From: Sarcophilus harrisii
Taxonomy: Eukaryota > Chordata > Mammalia > Dasyuromorphia > Dasyuridae
Length of the DNA stretch: 64,000 nucleotides
NCBI RefSeq assembly: GCF_902635505.1
Contig: NC_045428.1
Location: forward strand, 65,844,141-65,908,140
Reading direction: 5' to 3'
Shown: positions 13,790 through 26,745 of the stretch, one piece after another
Position numbering within the stretch: the first letter of the stretch is position 1
Layout of the letters: each line of letters opens with the position of its first letter
The notes under the pieces: generated by a model
The model's input: the letters and a program-made list of their open reading frames with translations, nothing else
What the model was told of the DNA's origin: nothing
Database searches by the model: none
Translations under genes and position numbers: made by a program

Positions 13790-13929
13790 TTGCACCACCT
13801 TCCTTTGGGGTTGGGCATCTCAAAGAGAGATATGAAGCCTTTTTTCTGCAGTGTTCAGAGATTATAGTAATCTACCATGTGACCCACTAGTAAAATATGA
13901 GCTTGAGAGTCCCTTGAAGGTGATGGAAT

Positions 13930-14265
13930 CACAGAATGTCAATTAATCAAATCAATGAGCTTTTGGTTTTTCTAAAATTATGTGCCTTGAAAATACAAAA
14001 GCACACATGAAATAGTTCTTGACCTTGAGAAGCTCACAGCTTGGTCAAGGGAAAAAGCATCTATACATACACATAGATATGAAGTGGATACAAGGTAATT
14101 TAGAGGTGAAAGCACGAGTACTTAAGTGAGGAGAGACAGATATCAAAAAAGCCTTTATGGAGGTGGTGTTTCATCTGAGCCTTGAAGAAAAATAAGAATT
14201 TTGAGAGTCAAAGATGAGGAAGGCATAGATTCCAACACTGGGAGCCACCACTGCAAAGGCATAAT
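13930..14265. repeat. Dispersed repeat of the GCACTAGGCTAA-type family
   Basis: Shares its order of motifs (AGAAGCTCACAGCTTGG, TTATGGAGGTGGTGTTTCAT, GAGCCTTGAAGAAAAATAAG) with the better preserved copy at 28.0-28.3 kb. The class is not certain. Confidence 0.45.
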
Positions 14266-14676
14266 CTCAAGATGGAGTGTTGTTCATGAGGAACAGCAAG
14301 AAGACCAGTTTTACCAGAGTGAATGTTAGAATGTTGGAGCTGGAGGTTCCTAGAACATCTAGTCCACTCCCTCCATTTCTAAGGCACAGAGATAAGAAGT
14401 AATGTCTTTATTTGTAAAATGGAGATGATTATAAATTTGTAACCTACCTCATAGGATAGCTGTGAGGAAAGTGCTTTATAAATTTTAGCTAAAAATTATA
14501 ATAATCATAGTAAATGTTATAAATACATATAAATAAAATTTTAGTAATAGTTATCAAAATTATAGTAATTATTATCCAAAATGATTTTATGTGATGATAA
14601 TAGTGATGTTATTAAAAGTAAGTATTAATATTGCTGATAATATTTTATTTTGTAATAATTTTGGATAATAAATATT

Positions 14677-15242
14677 TTTTTTTCTTTTTTTTTTATTTAT
14701 TTATTTATTTTTTTTTTTTATTTAATAGCCTTTAATTTACAGGATATATACATGGGTAACTTTACAGCATTAACAATTGCCAAACCTCTTGTTCCAATTT
14801 TTCACCTCTTACCCCCCCCACCCCCTCCCCTAAATGGCAGGATGACCAGTAGATGTTAAATATATTAAAATATAACTTAGATACACAATAAGTATACATG
14901 ACCACAACATTATTTTGCTGTACAAAAAGAATCAGACTCTGAATTATTGTACAATTAGCTTGTGAAGGAAATCAAAGATGCAAGTGTGCATAAATATAGG
15001 GACTGGGAATTCAATGTAATGGTTTTTAGTCATCTCCCAGAGTTCTTTTTCTAGGTATAGCTAGTTCAGTTCATTACTGCTCCATTAGAAATGATTTGGT
15101 TGATCTCGTTGCTGAGGATGGCCTGATCTATCAGGACTGGTCATCATCTAGTATTGTTGTTGAAGTATATAATGATCTCCTGGTCCTGCTCATTTCACTT
15201 AGCATCAGTTCGTGTAAGTCTTTCCAGGCCTTTCTGAAATCA
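14677..15242 (-). mobile_element. Young 5'-truncated L1 (3' UTR only)
   Basis: Minus-strand L1 3' UTR with poly(T) at the left (14677 onward) and a marsupial-type body shared with the elements at 48.8-49.6 and 53.0-53.7 kb. It is bounded by the perfect 16-bp target duplication TTGGATAATAAATATT at 14661-14676 and 15243-15258. The clean duplication and intact tail indicate a fairly recent insertion. Confidence 0.93.
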
Positions 15243-16189
15243 TTGGATAATAAATATTATCTAATTCCTTTTGGTATGGAAATGAAAGACTCAAAGTTCT
15301 CCTGGAAAATTCATTTAACCTCTTTGAGCCTCTATTTCCTCATTTGTGAAAAGAACTTGGATTTAATGGCTTATAAGCTTCTTTCTCATCCAAAATTATG
15401 ATTCTAAGATCATGTAAATTCCATTATGTTCAAACAACTTGTTGAGCAGTCTATTCTTTAATATGAGAAGCTCATATACTGTTTGCTAGGTTTAATCTCA
15501 CATCTCCTTCATTGACTTTTTCAATGCAACTTCTGCCATTGGATTGTGTTTCTTTCAAGAACTAATAAATAAAAGGTAGCTTGGATAAGGGAGCTTGGAG
15601 TAGAAATCTGTTGGTGCTAAGCAACCAGGAAACTAGACTTTTAGAAACAGGACTAATTAAAAAAAACTTTTAGAGAAGAGAGGCAAATATTCTCTAACCT
15701 TTGTACCCCGTTACAAAAGCATTTTGGCCTTTGACACATACAAAAGATGTGTAAATATTTTTTACTATCAATTTCCCTATTGATTCAGAGTCTTCATACT
15801 GTTCTTGGCTATCATTATTATTACTATCATCACCATCATCATTACCACAAAACCTTTGGTCCTTCTTTTTATATCTTTGTCCATGGCCTTACTTCCTTGC
15901 ATAAGCATTGAATCAACTTAGCCATGAAATGAAAGAGAAAAATAGCATAGAAAGCATGAAGAGAAAAACCAAGGATCCAGTCCTGCCTATGTAACTTTCT
16001 AGCTATGTGAACATGAGTAAATCACTTACTTAATCTCTCTAAGATTCAATTTCTTCAACAGTAAAATGTGTATGAAAAAACCTATAATTCTCAGTTCATA
16101 GGGTTGTTCTGGGGATCAAATAAAATGAAGCAAGAAAACAAGAAGGGGAAGAGAAAAATGGAAGGGAAGGGAAAGGGAAAGGAGGAAGG

Positions 16190-16415
16190 AACTGGAACTA
16201 AGTGGTGCAATAGCATGCCAGACTTGGGATCAGGAATACCTGAGTTCAAATCTGGCCTTAGACACTTATTGTGTGACCTTGAGCAAATCAATTTTGTTTC
16301 TTCATTTGTAAATTGAGCTGGAAAAGGAAATGGCAAACCATTCCAGTATCTTTGCCAAGAAAATCCCCCAAAGAAGTCATAAAGCATCAGACATGACTGA
16401 AAACAACAAAGAAGA
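16190..16415 (+). mobile_element. Full-length tRNA-derived CORE-SINE
   Basis: Head AAGTGGTGCAATAGCATGCC, then GAATACCTGAGTTCAAATCT (tRNA B-box region), GTGTGACCTTGAGCAAATCA, AAAGGAAATGGCAAACCATT and tail GACATGACTGAAAACAACA. One of the most complete SINE copies here and a good reference for the others. Confidence 0.9.
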
Positions 16416-16499
16416 AGAAATTAGCACTTATATGAATGCCATATTTATGTAATTTTATATTTATATAAATATGTAATTGGTACAATTGTATTATATATA

Positions 16500-16740
16500 T
16501 ATGTAATATTTACATAGAGCTTTAAAATTTACAAAATACTTGATACACTTGATACACTTCATTTAACCCTTACAAATAACCTTTTAGTGTAGGTGCTATT
16601 ATCATTCATCGTTTATTATTTTATAAATGATAAATGACTTTCTCAGAGTCACACAGCTAATAAAGGTCTGAGGCAGGATTTGAATTCAGGTCTGCCTAAC
16701 TCCAAGTCTGATACTTTAGCTACTAAGTATTTAAGATAAA
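16500..16740 (-). mobile_element. MIR SINE
   Basis: TAGGTGCTATTATCATTCAT, TCAGAGTCACACAGCTAATA and GGATTTGAATTCAGGTCTGC in MIR reverse order. Confidence 0.75.
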
Positions 16741-16862
16741 ACATGTAGAGTGAATTATAAATATCAACTATTATAGTTTTGAAACAGCCTGAATTCTGTC
16801 TTCTAGGAAAGCTCAGCCCATAATTCCTTCTTGTAAATTTATAGAATTGTCATCTATAATCC

Positions 16863-17040
16863 CCAGCTTCTTAAACTGTGGTTCATCGCCTCACATGGGA
16901 TCTCATAACTGAATGTGAAGGTTGCAAAATATTGATTTATTTTCAATAAATGTTTGATTTGTATACCTATTTTATATATTTATTTATCTTTTTCAGGAGA
17001 AAAGGGGTCATAAGTGAAAAATGTTTAACATGAGGCTCCC
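16863..17040. mobile_element. hAT-like non-autonomous DNA transposon remnant
   Basis: CTTCTTAAACTGTGGTTCAT near the left end and AAAAGGGGTCATAAGTGAAA near the right, with AATATTGATTTATTTTCAAT between, follow a common marsupial hAT layout. The termini are too eroded to fix a target duplication. Confidence 0.5.
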
Positions 17041-17049
17041 CAAATGTAA

Positions 17050-18780
17050 ACTGAAATTAAGACCACCTCAAAAGATATCTTGGGCTGTCCCTAAGAAGTC
17101 ACCTATCTGAGGATGGGAAAACAGATGAATCCTCATCCTTGCTTAAATACTCAATTGTGGGACTTGTATTCTGACACAATCAAATGTACCCACAGTCAGG
17201 ATTCCTAACACATCTTCAACCCTTTATGAGTCTAACATGGATTAATAATCTCTACTTTTCAGGTGCCATTTGGGAAAATTCCATCTCTACTCCCTGCCAC
17301 CCAGGTCACTTCATGATCCAACCACTTTTTCAACTACTCCTCATCCCCATTTGTATAGTTGAGGAATCTGAGAGCTAAGAAAGCTAAATGACCCAAGTGC
17401 TGAGAGTTTGAGTAAACCTTACCCACAGCTCTTGTGACTTCTAAACCCAGTGCATTTTCCCCAAGGCTTTGATCCATTATCACAGCAGTCTGTAATTCCT
17501 TGAGGGCAGAGATTGTTTTATTTTATCTTTTTGTCCTCAGGGTCTTAAAAACAGATTTTAAAAAAATTGTTGACATGTTATATATAGCGATAATAACTTG
17601 CCTGTATAATGCACTGTTTAAGAAGTGCTTTCCTCTCCAAGAGAAAAGAGAGAAGCTAAATTAGCACAGTGACCATTCTGCTCCCCACCTCCCTTCTTCC
17701 TCCCTTCCCACCCCCAAGTCCTTGAAGTCAGCTCCAACTTCATTACTTGAAGATTGCTGTTCCTCGCTGGGTGAGAAATGTGCCATTAAAGCAAAAAGCT
17801 TCCTGAGTTCTTGCCAACAGATTTTTGTATTTGGATTAAGAAAGCTCACCAAAGAGCCAGTGGTCAGGGGGACGGAGACCCCCTACTGTCCCCCATGGAC
17901 TTGGGAGGCCAAGGTTATGAGGTTGCTCTGTGTGGCCCTTTTCAGCCCCACATCCCAAGGAATTTCATTCATCTTAACATATTAAAACTTCCCAACTGCC
18001 TGGCCCCCAGGGAAGGAAGTAAGAGGACAAAGGGTGGCTACAGGAGGAGAAATGCTTTCTGTCTGGTGCCTCCAGGCAAGGATGAGGCAGGGGCAATGTG
18101 AGGGTGCCAAATATAAACTCCTTCACTTTGCTTCTTGTTAGAAACTGGGGGGTAGGTGCTGAGTATGACTGAAAAGAGACTTACCTGTGGATTTCATCCA
18201 TCCACATCCTCCCTATCCTGCCTTTGGCTGAGGAGAAAAAACTAGCTAGATTTTGGCCCTTCAAGAGTCCAAGAAAGGCAAGAGCAGATGAATGACCTTG
18301 GGGGGCCCAAGGCAATGACAAAAAGAGGGAAACGTTTCTTTTTTTCTACAAGTATCCCAGTTGTGTGGTGAGCAATATTTGGAAGTCAAACTCCAAAGCC
18401 CTATCTTTTTCATCTGAACTTGACAACCCCCAGCTACATGATACCCCTTTTCTCACTGCCTCCACTGTAGGGTCTAGGCTGAAGGAGGGGGTACTTTCTA
18501 GTTGGACCTTGGGAAAGCAATCTCCTCCCTGGCAGACAACCACTGGCGTGCTGTCAGAAGTGGAAGTGGAGGGGAAAGAAGAGAAAGAGGTGATTGACCC
18601 GGTGAAGACCAGGGAAATCAACCAAGTTTGGACCATAAGCAGAGAGAATTTCAATGATCAGGCTGAGGAATTCATTCCAAGGATGGGAAATATCAGGAAT
18701 GGCAACATGTTGAGAGGGCATTTGGAAGTTGATTGGGCTTAGTTCTTGGGATCACAAATAACCTCTCACATTTTGCTAAT
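17050..18780. other. Repeat-poor, higher-GC intergenic block
   Basis: About 17650-18760 lacks recognisable repeats and is more GC-rich than its surroundings. It carries a 125-codon plus frame (18365-18742) and an opposing 102-codon minus frame (18654-18346). No family recognised. A conserved non-coding element is as likely as an exon. Confidence 0.3.
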
Positions 18781-18899
18781 GAGGAAAAACAGATTTAGGG
18801 CTGGAAGATTATCAAGTGCAGCTCTCTTATTGACAGATGAGGAAACTGAGTCACAGAGATTAAGTAACTTGCTCACACAATAAAGTATCTGGGGCAAAA

Positions 18900-19148
18900 C
18901 TAAAACTTAGTTGGTATAGTAGATAGAGTAGAGTCCAGATCCAAAGTTAGGAAGTCATCTTCCTGAACTCAAATCTGGCCTCAGATATTTATTAGTTGTG
19001 TGACTCTGGACAAGTCACTTAAGACTTCGTGCCTCAATTTCCTCAACTGTAAAAGGAGCTGCAGAAGGAAATGGCTAATCATTTCAGCATTTTTGCCAAG
19101 AAAACGCCAAATAAAGGCTGAAATGACTGAAATCATGCAACAATAATA
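18900..19148 (+). mobile_element. Full-length tRNA-derived CORE-SINE
   Basis: Head TTGGTATAGTAGATAGAG, middle GACTCTGGACAAGTCACTTA, then GGAAATGGCTAATCATTTCA and GAAATGACTGAAATCATGCA before an A/T-rich tail. Confidence 0.85.
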
Positions 19149-19890
19149 AGTTCTTGACTTCTTGTTGAACACTATGTCACTCAAACTGAAACCTAGAGAG
19201 ACATAAGTCACAATAAGCGACATAGTTGGGGTTTGAACTCAGATATCAGATCCTCTGATTATAAATCTACCGTTTTCCCCAGTATATCATGATACTTCCA
19301 ATAATCCCCTGGACCATTGGAGGTCTGGAGGTAGGGAGAAACATTAGAACAAATCTATACATTAAGATTACTCAGGTAGCTTGTGTGAAAATGGATTAAA
19401 AAAGACAGACTAGAGGCAGATTATCTAATTAAAATGAAAATGTTTTATGGGGAATTGACAAAATTGTTGACCCATTGGTGGTGTTACACATTAGTAGAAA
19501 TTCCCCTTGGGTAATGGGACACCCATTGTTGGTAAAAGAGGATCAGATAGGGTATGGAGCATAAAATTCTCTAGAAAGAAAGGCAACAGGGGAATGGTCT
19601 TGGGGACTCAAGACCCATCCTGAAGGGACAGAGTACCTCAAATGGATTGGGATCCCCAGAAGGAGGACCTTAGCAGGTTTGTTTGTTTTTTTCTCACCTT
19701 GTCTGCCAATGGTAATCTTAACATCGAGTGCTCCCTCTGGTGTCCCAAACCAAGACTTGTCTTCTTATTTGCAGAAATGACCATTGGATGCATGATAGAT
19801 TCCATATTGCCCATTGTCTTCTCCAGCAACAAACATATAGAGGGTCGTATAAGAGCAAGACACCATAACAATAGAAAATATAAAGGTAAT

Positions 19891-20148
19891 GTAGAAGCAT
19901 AGCTCAGTGGTGCAGTGGATAAAACAGTGAGCAAGAGAATCAGCAAGACCTGAGTACAAATAAGGCCTCAGAGACTTATTGTGCTACTTGGTCGGAGTCT
20001 GTCTCACTTTCCTCAACTGTGAAATGAGAATAATAACAGCATCCATCTTTCAGGATTGTTATGAAGATCAAATAAGACAATATTTGTAATGCCAATAGGA
20101 TAGTGCTTGGTACATAGTAGGTGTTTAATAAATGCTTGTTACAACTGA
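19891..20148 (+). mobile_element. tRNA-derived SINE
   Basis: Head AGCTCAGTGGTGCAGTGGAT, then AGACCTGAGTACAAATAAGG, CCTCAACTGTGAAATGAGAA, and a 3' part with GGTGTTTAATAAATGCTTGT. Lies directly left of an L1-type 3' end. Confidence 0.85.
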
Positions 20149-20149
20149 A

Positions 20150-20525
20150 TTTAGAAAATCCTTAAAAGATTTACATGAATTGATTCTGAGCAAAACAAGC
20201 AGAACCAGGAATATATTGTACATAGTAACAGCAAGATTGTGCGGTGATCAAGTATGGAAGATTTGCTTCTTCTCAATGGTTCAGTGATCCAAAGCAATCA
20301 TAATAGACTTTGGACCGAAAATGTTATTTGTATCCAGAAAACAACACCACCAAAAATCTAAGGAGATTGAATGTAAATCAACACATGCTATGTTCACTTC
20401 TTTTTTCTCTCTCTTTCCCATGGTTTTTCCCTTTTTGCTCTGATTTTTTTCTCCCAACATGATTTATAAAGCAAGTGTATTATAAATAAATAAATTTACC
20501 AGGGAAAAAAATACATAAATAAATA
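20150..20525 (+). mobile_element. Old L1-type 3' end, sense orientation
   Basis: TTACATGAATTGATTCTGAGC and AGCAGAACCAGGAATATATTG (20170-20220 region) followed by CTTTCCCATGGTTTTTCC and CAACATGATTTATAAAGC match the usual 3' end of an ancient L1 in marsupials. The A-rich, AATAAA-bearing tail is at 20480-20525. It directly follows a SINE. Confidence 0.6.
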
Positions 20526-20569
20526 AATGCTCTGTACAACCTTCTTTACTATCCTAGCTGGATATAATA

Positions 20570-21120
20570 AGCTGCTGTGCTCCCCTAGTTTATAATCTGA
20601 CACTGGTTTACCGCCGTTGTCCACTACTGATATAATGATTCCCAAATTATCTCAGCCCCAACTGGGCAAATGCTGCCCTCATCTCACATCTGATTCCAAG
20701 CCCTTTCGGCAACAACAAAGCATTTCTAATACCCAAGCAACAGAGTCAGACATCGGGGCTTCTGCTGACACAAGAGAAGCCTGGGGGCCAACTTTCTGCC
20801 TCTTTGAAACAAAATCTTCTGAATTCTTTGCAGTCTTTACACAGGCCTACCCTCATTTCCTGGCACAGCCTTTTGTAAGCATCCTTCCATGCCTTTCCTT
20901 CTGTCTTCATCTGGCCTATTCTTGCCGACTTCTGTTTTGTAGCCTCACTGATTCCTTTTCTCATGCTAACAAAATGCTTGTATTAGATCTGTTTGTAGCT
21001 GAGGTCCCCTACTAAATGAAGTTCTCAAAATCTCTGTCAGCTTCTTTATTTTCCTAGAAATGAAAACTTTTGTTTCCAGAGTGCTAGCCATTTATGGAAA
21101 AGCTTTCATCCCACACAATT
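20570..21120. other. Repeat-poor stretch with an unsupported 132-codon frame
   Basis: The frame 20617-21015 starts MSTTDIMIPKLSQPQLGKCC and is Ser/Phe/Cys-rich. No family recognised, no flanking signals. Confidence 0.2.
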
Positions 21121-21549
21121 CTATTTGCTTTTTTTTTTTTTTTTTTTTAATTAAATCGTCTTTTGAGACACAGCAGTGGTGTAATGTGGATTTAAAAAAA
21201 CTGGCCATAGAATTAAAAAGACCTGACTTCAAGACCTGCCTTGGATACGTAAGCCCTGCTACAGGACATTGGCCAAGTAACTTAACAGCTCAACATTCTA
21301 GACAACTAAGAATATAAATTGCAGAATATAAACCAAGCCTGATCGAGGGAACCCAATCCCTCATCCAGTTCTCTGTTCCAAGTAAATCACAAATCAAATA
21401 TAAATTTTGGGGGTGTATTATTTCTAGGACCACTTTCACTCTGAGAAATCAAAGATCCAACCCAATGTAATGGTCCCTAACACAGATCCAGTGATAACAG
21501 CTAACATTTACAGCTTACCATGTAGTAAGTAAGCATGGGTAGAATAGAG

Positions 21550-21711
21550 CAGTGGTTCTCAAACGTTTGTTCTCAATGTTTTTATAACTATTAATTATTG
21601 AGGTTCTATCAAAGTGATTTTGTTTATGTGGGTTATATTAGAAATAAAAACTAATTTTGAATTTGTAGACCCTCTAAAAGCATTCTGTGGAGCACACTAT
21701 GAGAACCTCTG
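21550..21711. mobile_element. hAT-Charlie non-autonomous DNA transposon
   Basis: Terminal inverted repeats CAGTGGTTCTCAAAC at the left and GAGAACCTCTG at the right. The interior ATTATTGAGGTTCTATCAAA and TTTTGTTTATGTGGGTTATA match the eutherian/marsupial Charlie family. No clean 8-bp target duplication remains. Confidence 0.85.
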
Positions 21712-22429
21712 GGGTAGGGAACCTCTCTACCCTGCCTCACCATATTGCTAAAGACAAAACTAGCTGAATGGACAGGCCTTTCAGAATTCCTCAATTCTTG
21801 TAGATGCTTCTACCTTCTGGAAATAAGTTTTTGATAAAGTTGAGCCACAACTAGTGGAAAGAGAGAGTCGGTGTGATTCTTATTCATTACGTTCTTCTCT
21901 TTCCATTTTGTCTTTGGTCAGTATAGTGAGCTTAATTTAAAAAAAATAAAAACTTTTCAAGAACCCATCTGCTACATTTTTTGGATCTGCTCTGACTCTG
22001 CACAGACATGAATGTGTGAATCGTCATTTGCCCTGCTTCAGTGTAGGTTTAGCGTTGGCACAACACTGGAAAGAAGGGAAATAGAAACTTTTGACAAAGC
22101 TCACCTCAATCTTTGTAGTGATGAAAATCCACGCCACCTGCCTGGGCAGTGTGCCCAGCATGTGATCATCAGTTTTCTAATTAGAGATGTGCTACTCTTT
22201 GCTTTTCACACGCACCTATGACGCGGGCCCTAACTCTGCATGTGGAAGATTGAACAGTGCTAGTCCTTTGGGCCCCTGAAATGAGGAAAGATTTCCTCAT
22301 TAGGCACCTAATTTAGCTCAGACATTGATTACTCTATCCCTCTGTCCTTTTTGATGGATGATCCCCAGCATGTACTCTTCTAAACAGGAACCATTTAGTG
22401 ACCTCTCTGACTTTCTTTAAATTCCAACT

Positions 22430-22665
22430 AAAATCCCATCTCCTCAAGGAAGCCCCATTCTCCCTTATTTCCAATATCTTTCCTCTATTACTTATTTATC
22501 CTGTGTATAATTTGCTTTATATATACTTGTTTGCATGTTGCCTTTCCATTAGATTGCATGTTCCTTGAGGGTAGAGATTTTTATTTGCCTTTTTTTGTAT
22601 TCCCAGTGCTTAGCACATAGTAGACACTTTATAAAAGTTTATCGGATTGTTATGGATTAAATTGA
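22430..22665 (+). mobile_element. L2 LINE 3' end
   Basis: AAATCCCATCTCCTCAAGGA, TTAGATTGCATGTTCCTTGA, TATTCCCAGTGCTTAGCACA and GTAGACACTTTATAAAAG. Confidence 0.75.
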
Positions 22666-24559
22666 AGGCATAGATATTAGGAGGAGAAATGTAATTTTAA
22701 ATAGTATTGACTAGATCATGCCTATTTCTCACCAGTTCAATGACTAGGAGGAAAATTCGTTCCATTCATTTCACGCCTGCCATTTGTTTAAAGTTCTCAC
22801 CTCTGTCTAGGCAAGTATCACCCCACAACCTTTACCATGGAGACTTGATGGGTCAAAAGTTTCTACCTGTCATTGGACAAGCATGTTTCTGTGGTTTTTT
22901 ACCTTGAAAGGACTTCCACTGGTAGGTAGCCTGAGAATGGAGAAAGAGTCCATATTGGCTGGCATCCATGTTGGCCAGGCCTTCTCCCTGCTTGCCAATT
23001 TGTGGGAGCAGGAAGGAGAAGAGAACAGTGGGAATGAGGAAGACTGAACTGGACTGGACCTGAGGTGCTGACCAGGCATGAGGGAGAACAGAGCAAAGCT
23101 GAGGCAGTGTGACCAAAAATGGGAATAAATAAAAGTGGACAGACCAGAAGACTGTATGGTTGGTAAGACACAAAAACCTACAAAACATTGGTTTTTTCCT
23201 TCACTTCATTCTTGAACCAAGGAAACTGCTTTTTTGTCTACCTATTCTATTTCCCCTCTAACCCAATTTGAGAATGGGTGTGGGGAGAAGACATCTTCCT
23301 CCTCTCAATGGAAGCCAAAGCAGTTTAGCTATTTGAAAACATTATTCCTTTAACTGCTCAATCTTGCTTCTAAATTGAAACTATTAGCAAGAAATATAGA
23401 TGGCTATATAACATAAATTTGGATGATTATGACATATTCAGAGCAAGATTGAGAAAAGAGAAGTCAAAGTCTTTGAAAATAAGGTAGTTTTTTTTCCCCC
23501 TCGAGAAGAATTTGAATGGATGTAGAGTTGATTAAAAAGTATATTAGGTATGTATATATGTGTGTATATATTCAGGTCACACTCCAGATTTTTTTTTCTT
23601 TTCAAACAAGTTAGATAAATTTTAAGAAAACCAGTTAAGAGCCATAGAAGGTGGTAGAGTGGTGAAATTTTTTTCCCTAAAGGTCCTTTGACATCAAAGT
23701 CCATGAGTTTGTTGCTAACATTGCTTAATATCGAGGAGTCATCCCCTCAGGGCCCCTGTTTTTCATGGATGGCACACCTCTCTCACTCACCCCTCCCATC
23801 CCCATCATCAGGGGCTTCCATGTATAAATATATGCTTAGAATTAAAAAAAAAAAAAAAAGATTCTCATGGTTTAAATTTTTTTTAATTTTATATTTTACA
23901 TTCTTCCTTTTATTATCATTCAGTTTGCTTTTTAAGCAGATTTGCTTCAGAGACACACTCATTATGAAAGATTTCTTTTTCTTTGTTGCCTTTGGATTTT
24001 GAACTAATTTTAATCCAAGTTTTCTTGCAGATTTTGGAAGAATTTTCTTTCTTTTTAATCTTTCTCATTTTTTAATTTGCTTAATTTAAAAAAAAGCTTT
24101 ATTTTCTTGTAATTCATTGAAATTATATTTTCCCAGTTCTGATTTCTTTAAATCTGATTATAGTTCTGTTGTTGTTATTTTAGTCTCCCATGGGTGTGTG
24201 TCCCTCTTCCAAAATTCTGCTACTCTAGTTATAGGATGATTTTATTATAAATTATTTCTTGCTAATGTTGGTGATTAATGCACTAAGTAGGTATTTTCAT
24301 GAGAAAGTGTATATATGTGAGTGGTGCCTATTTAGTGCCTTATGTACTAATAGTTGGTATATATTAATCACAACTATTTTCCCATTATTCTCTGCATGTC
24401 ATTTTGTGTTGTCACTAATTAATCTTGCTAATTTTCTATTTGTTACGTAATAACCGCATGCAGCCGCATGATTCATTGTTATCACATAGAACTGCATTTC
24501 TAATATTTGATATCTGTATATCATTGTGGATTAATTTATTGAAAAAAGTGAAGCTGATT

Positions 24560-25640
24560 TGATTTCAATATGTTGTCACATTATGGGCGGAGATACAAGC
24601 AGAAGTCTCTTGATATAAATTGTAAAAATCACCAAGAAGAACTATAAATAGAGGTTTGGAAAAGAATTCATAGCAATATGGCGCATACGTTCTGGACAAC
24701 TCTCCCAAAGTCAGACCAGATACATCTGTTGTTCCAAGTTCTAGGATACACTGAGGGTTTGTGGTTTGTTTCTTCTCTAAGGTCATTGGGCTTCTGCTCT
24801 CACTCCACTTTAGGCACTAACTAGTGAGTAGAATCCCAGTTCCATTTAACTACTTAACATTAATTAGCTCTTACAAAGGGATGTTTATTTCAAAGATAAA
24901 ACCTTTACAAAGTACACAATCTTCCCCTCAACACCTCAGGGACACATCCTTAGCTGTTTCTAACATGTACCAGTGCTAATTTATAAGAAAACAAATAAGT
25001 CTTTTTTTTTTCTATATATAGATACTAGCCTGAAAAATTCAAAAGGATAATAAAAGTCACTATATATAACTGATGGTATTTACCAACAGAGGATTGGTGA
25101 TGGTGAAATCTGGCACCTTATACACAAACTGAAGTTCTTGGCTCGGAAGTGATTTGTCAATGAAAAGTTCAAAGACTATGTAGATGAAACAAAGATGAAG
25201 CAAAGTTCCCGGCATGGTCTGCAAACAATTCACTAACATATTTCCACCAGTGCCAAGAAGTGGATGGCAACACTAACCAACAATAAATTTTGCCTATACT
25301 ACCATGGAGGGAACACTAATGTGAATACAGAAGTTATGTTCCAAAGGCCACATGATACTTGAAGCCATGGTAATTCCTAAGAAAAGTGTCACAGCTATTA
25401 AATGAAAATTCACAGAGTTCAACTACAGATGACGCTAAAAGCTTAGGACTTCCTCCAGATAACACAGCATCAGTGTATATAAGAATCTCATTATATTGAA
25501 AAACAACTTTCTGAGGTCCATGGTTATCTGTGAGAAAAAAAGCAGATGGCTGCAAGAAGTGATACAAGTCAAGAAGCAGAAAAGTTCCATTCCCTAGAAT
25601 TTTACAGTTGAGATAGTGGGTAGTATTGATGTACAATAGG
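24560..25640. other. Unrecognised block, possibly a decayed insert
   Basis: Repeat-poor by eye. On the minus strand 24786-24565 gives a 73-residue frame and 25636-25334 a 100-residue frame (NGTFLLLDLYHFLQPSAFFL segment). On the plus strand 25070-25330 shows broken coding-like text. A minus-strand AATAAA lies near 24887-24892. Could be an old retrocopy or a transposon fossil. Confidence 0.25.
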
Positions 25641-25644
25641 GAGC

Positions 25645-25925
25645 TCTATTGTTGTTGCTGCTGTTGCTCATCCTTCATTTTCAAAGAAGACCAACGAAAT
25701 TATAGATGATGCCTTGACTTGTGAGTGAATTGGATTTAAATAAGAACTATACAAAGTCATCAGCTTCACTCTTTCTTCCAGAGCCATTGAAGTCCAGTGA
25801 AAAGACAAAAGCAAGATGGTTGGCATTGGCTTGAGATTGCAGTGGATGACATTAGCTTCTTTTATTGTCTGATCAGGTTCTAAACTCTTCCCAGTACCTG
25901 CTTCAGTCACCTTCATGGATGTTAA
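25645..25925. mobile_element. Second marsupial SINE family
   Basis: GTTGCTGCTGTTGCTCATCC, TTCAAAGAAGACCAACGAAA, GATGATGCCTTGACTTGTGA and AGAGCCATTGAAGTCCAGTG. The same order of motifs is present at 51.13-51.35 kb, and neither shares the MIR-type core. I cannot name the family with certainty. Confidence 0.6.
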
Positions 25926-26595
25926 AAGATATTGTTCTCATTCACCCATTCCACTAGGAGAAGTCTTGATATAGACACATACCCCTAACTCACCAACGTC
26001 AGTTTCCCTCACTTTTTCAGAATCCCAGGTGAGAGTTGGGTAAAAGTGGACACCAAAGATGGATAAGCATCTCTGAAAAACTCTTGGAAAGCCTTCACAA
26101 CAAGGTTTCTAGTTTTCCCCGAAGACACCAAATAAGTGAAAGAAGAGAAATAAAGTAAGAAGATGGAGGAAGATACAATAAGAGAAAGAAAAGGAACAGT
26201 CAGTTAGGTAGGAGAAAAAGCCAGGCAAGAGCGGAGTCATGACAATTTAAACAGAAGGGAGTCTCAAGTTGGAAAGAGTGATCAAGGCTGCAGAGAAGTC
26301 AAAGAGAGTGAAGATTGAGAAGAAGCTATTGGATTTGACAGCTAAGAGATCATTAGGATTATTGGAGGGGGAAGTTTGAATGGAATAATAACACTGAAAT
26401 AAGATTGTAATAAATGAAGAAAGGAACTAGTGAAGAGAAAGCGTGTAGACACCCACTGTGGATGAAAAGATCTAAGATGATAATGGAGATAAGAGGATGA
26501 AAAGATGGGGGAGACACGGGCATGTTTGTAAGCACTAGGAAAAGGGAGAAGAGACTGAAAATAAGTGAAAAAGGGAGCAGATAGATAGATAGATA

Positions 26596-26745
26596 AACTG
26601 GGCGTAGTGGGTAGAGCAGCCCTGAAGTCAGGAGGAACTGAGTACAAAATGTGGCCACAGACACTTAGTACTTCCTAGCTGTGTTACTCTGGGCAAGTCA
26701 CTTAACTCCAATTGCGTCAGGGGAAAAAAACAGAAAAAGAAAAAA
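26596..26745 (+). mobile_element. Young marsupial SINE (Mar1/WSINE-like)
   Basis: AAACTGGGCGTAGTGGGTAG, CCCTGAAGTCAGGAGGAACT, TGTTACTCTGGGCAAGTCAC, CTCCAATTGCGTCAG and an A-rich tail. It is much closer to consensus than the long CORE-SINE copies, so probably more recent. Confidence 0.85.

Noticed and set aside
16190-20148. tRNA genes suggested by tRNA-like heads
   Set aside because: The heads are SINE promoters followed by CORE/MIR-type bodies; none has the full tRNA fold with an anticodon arm that I could trace.
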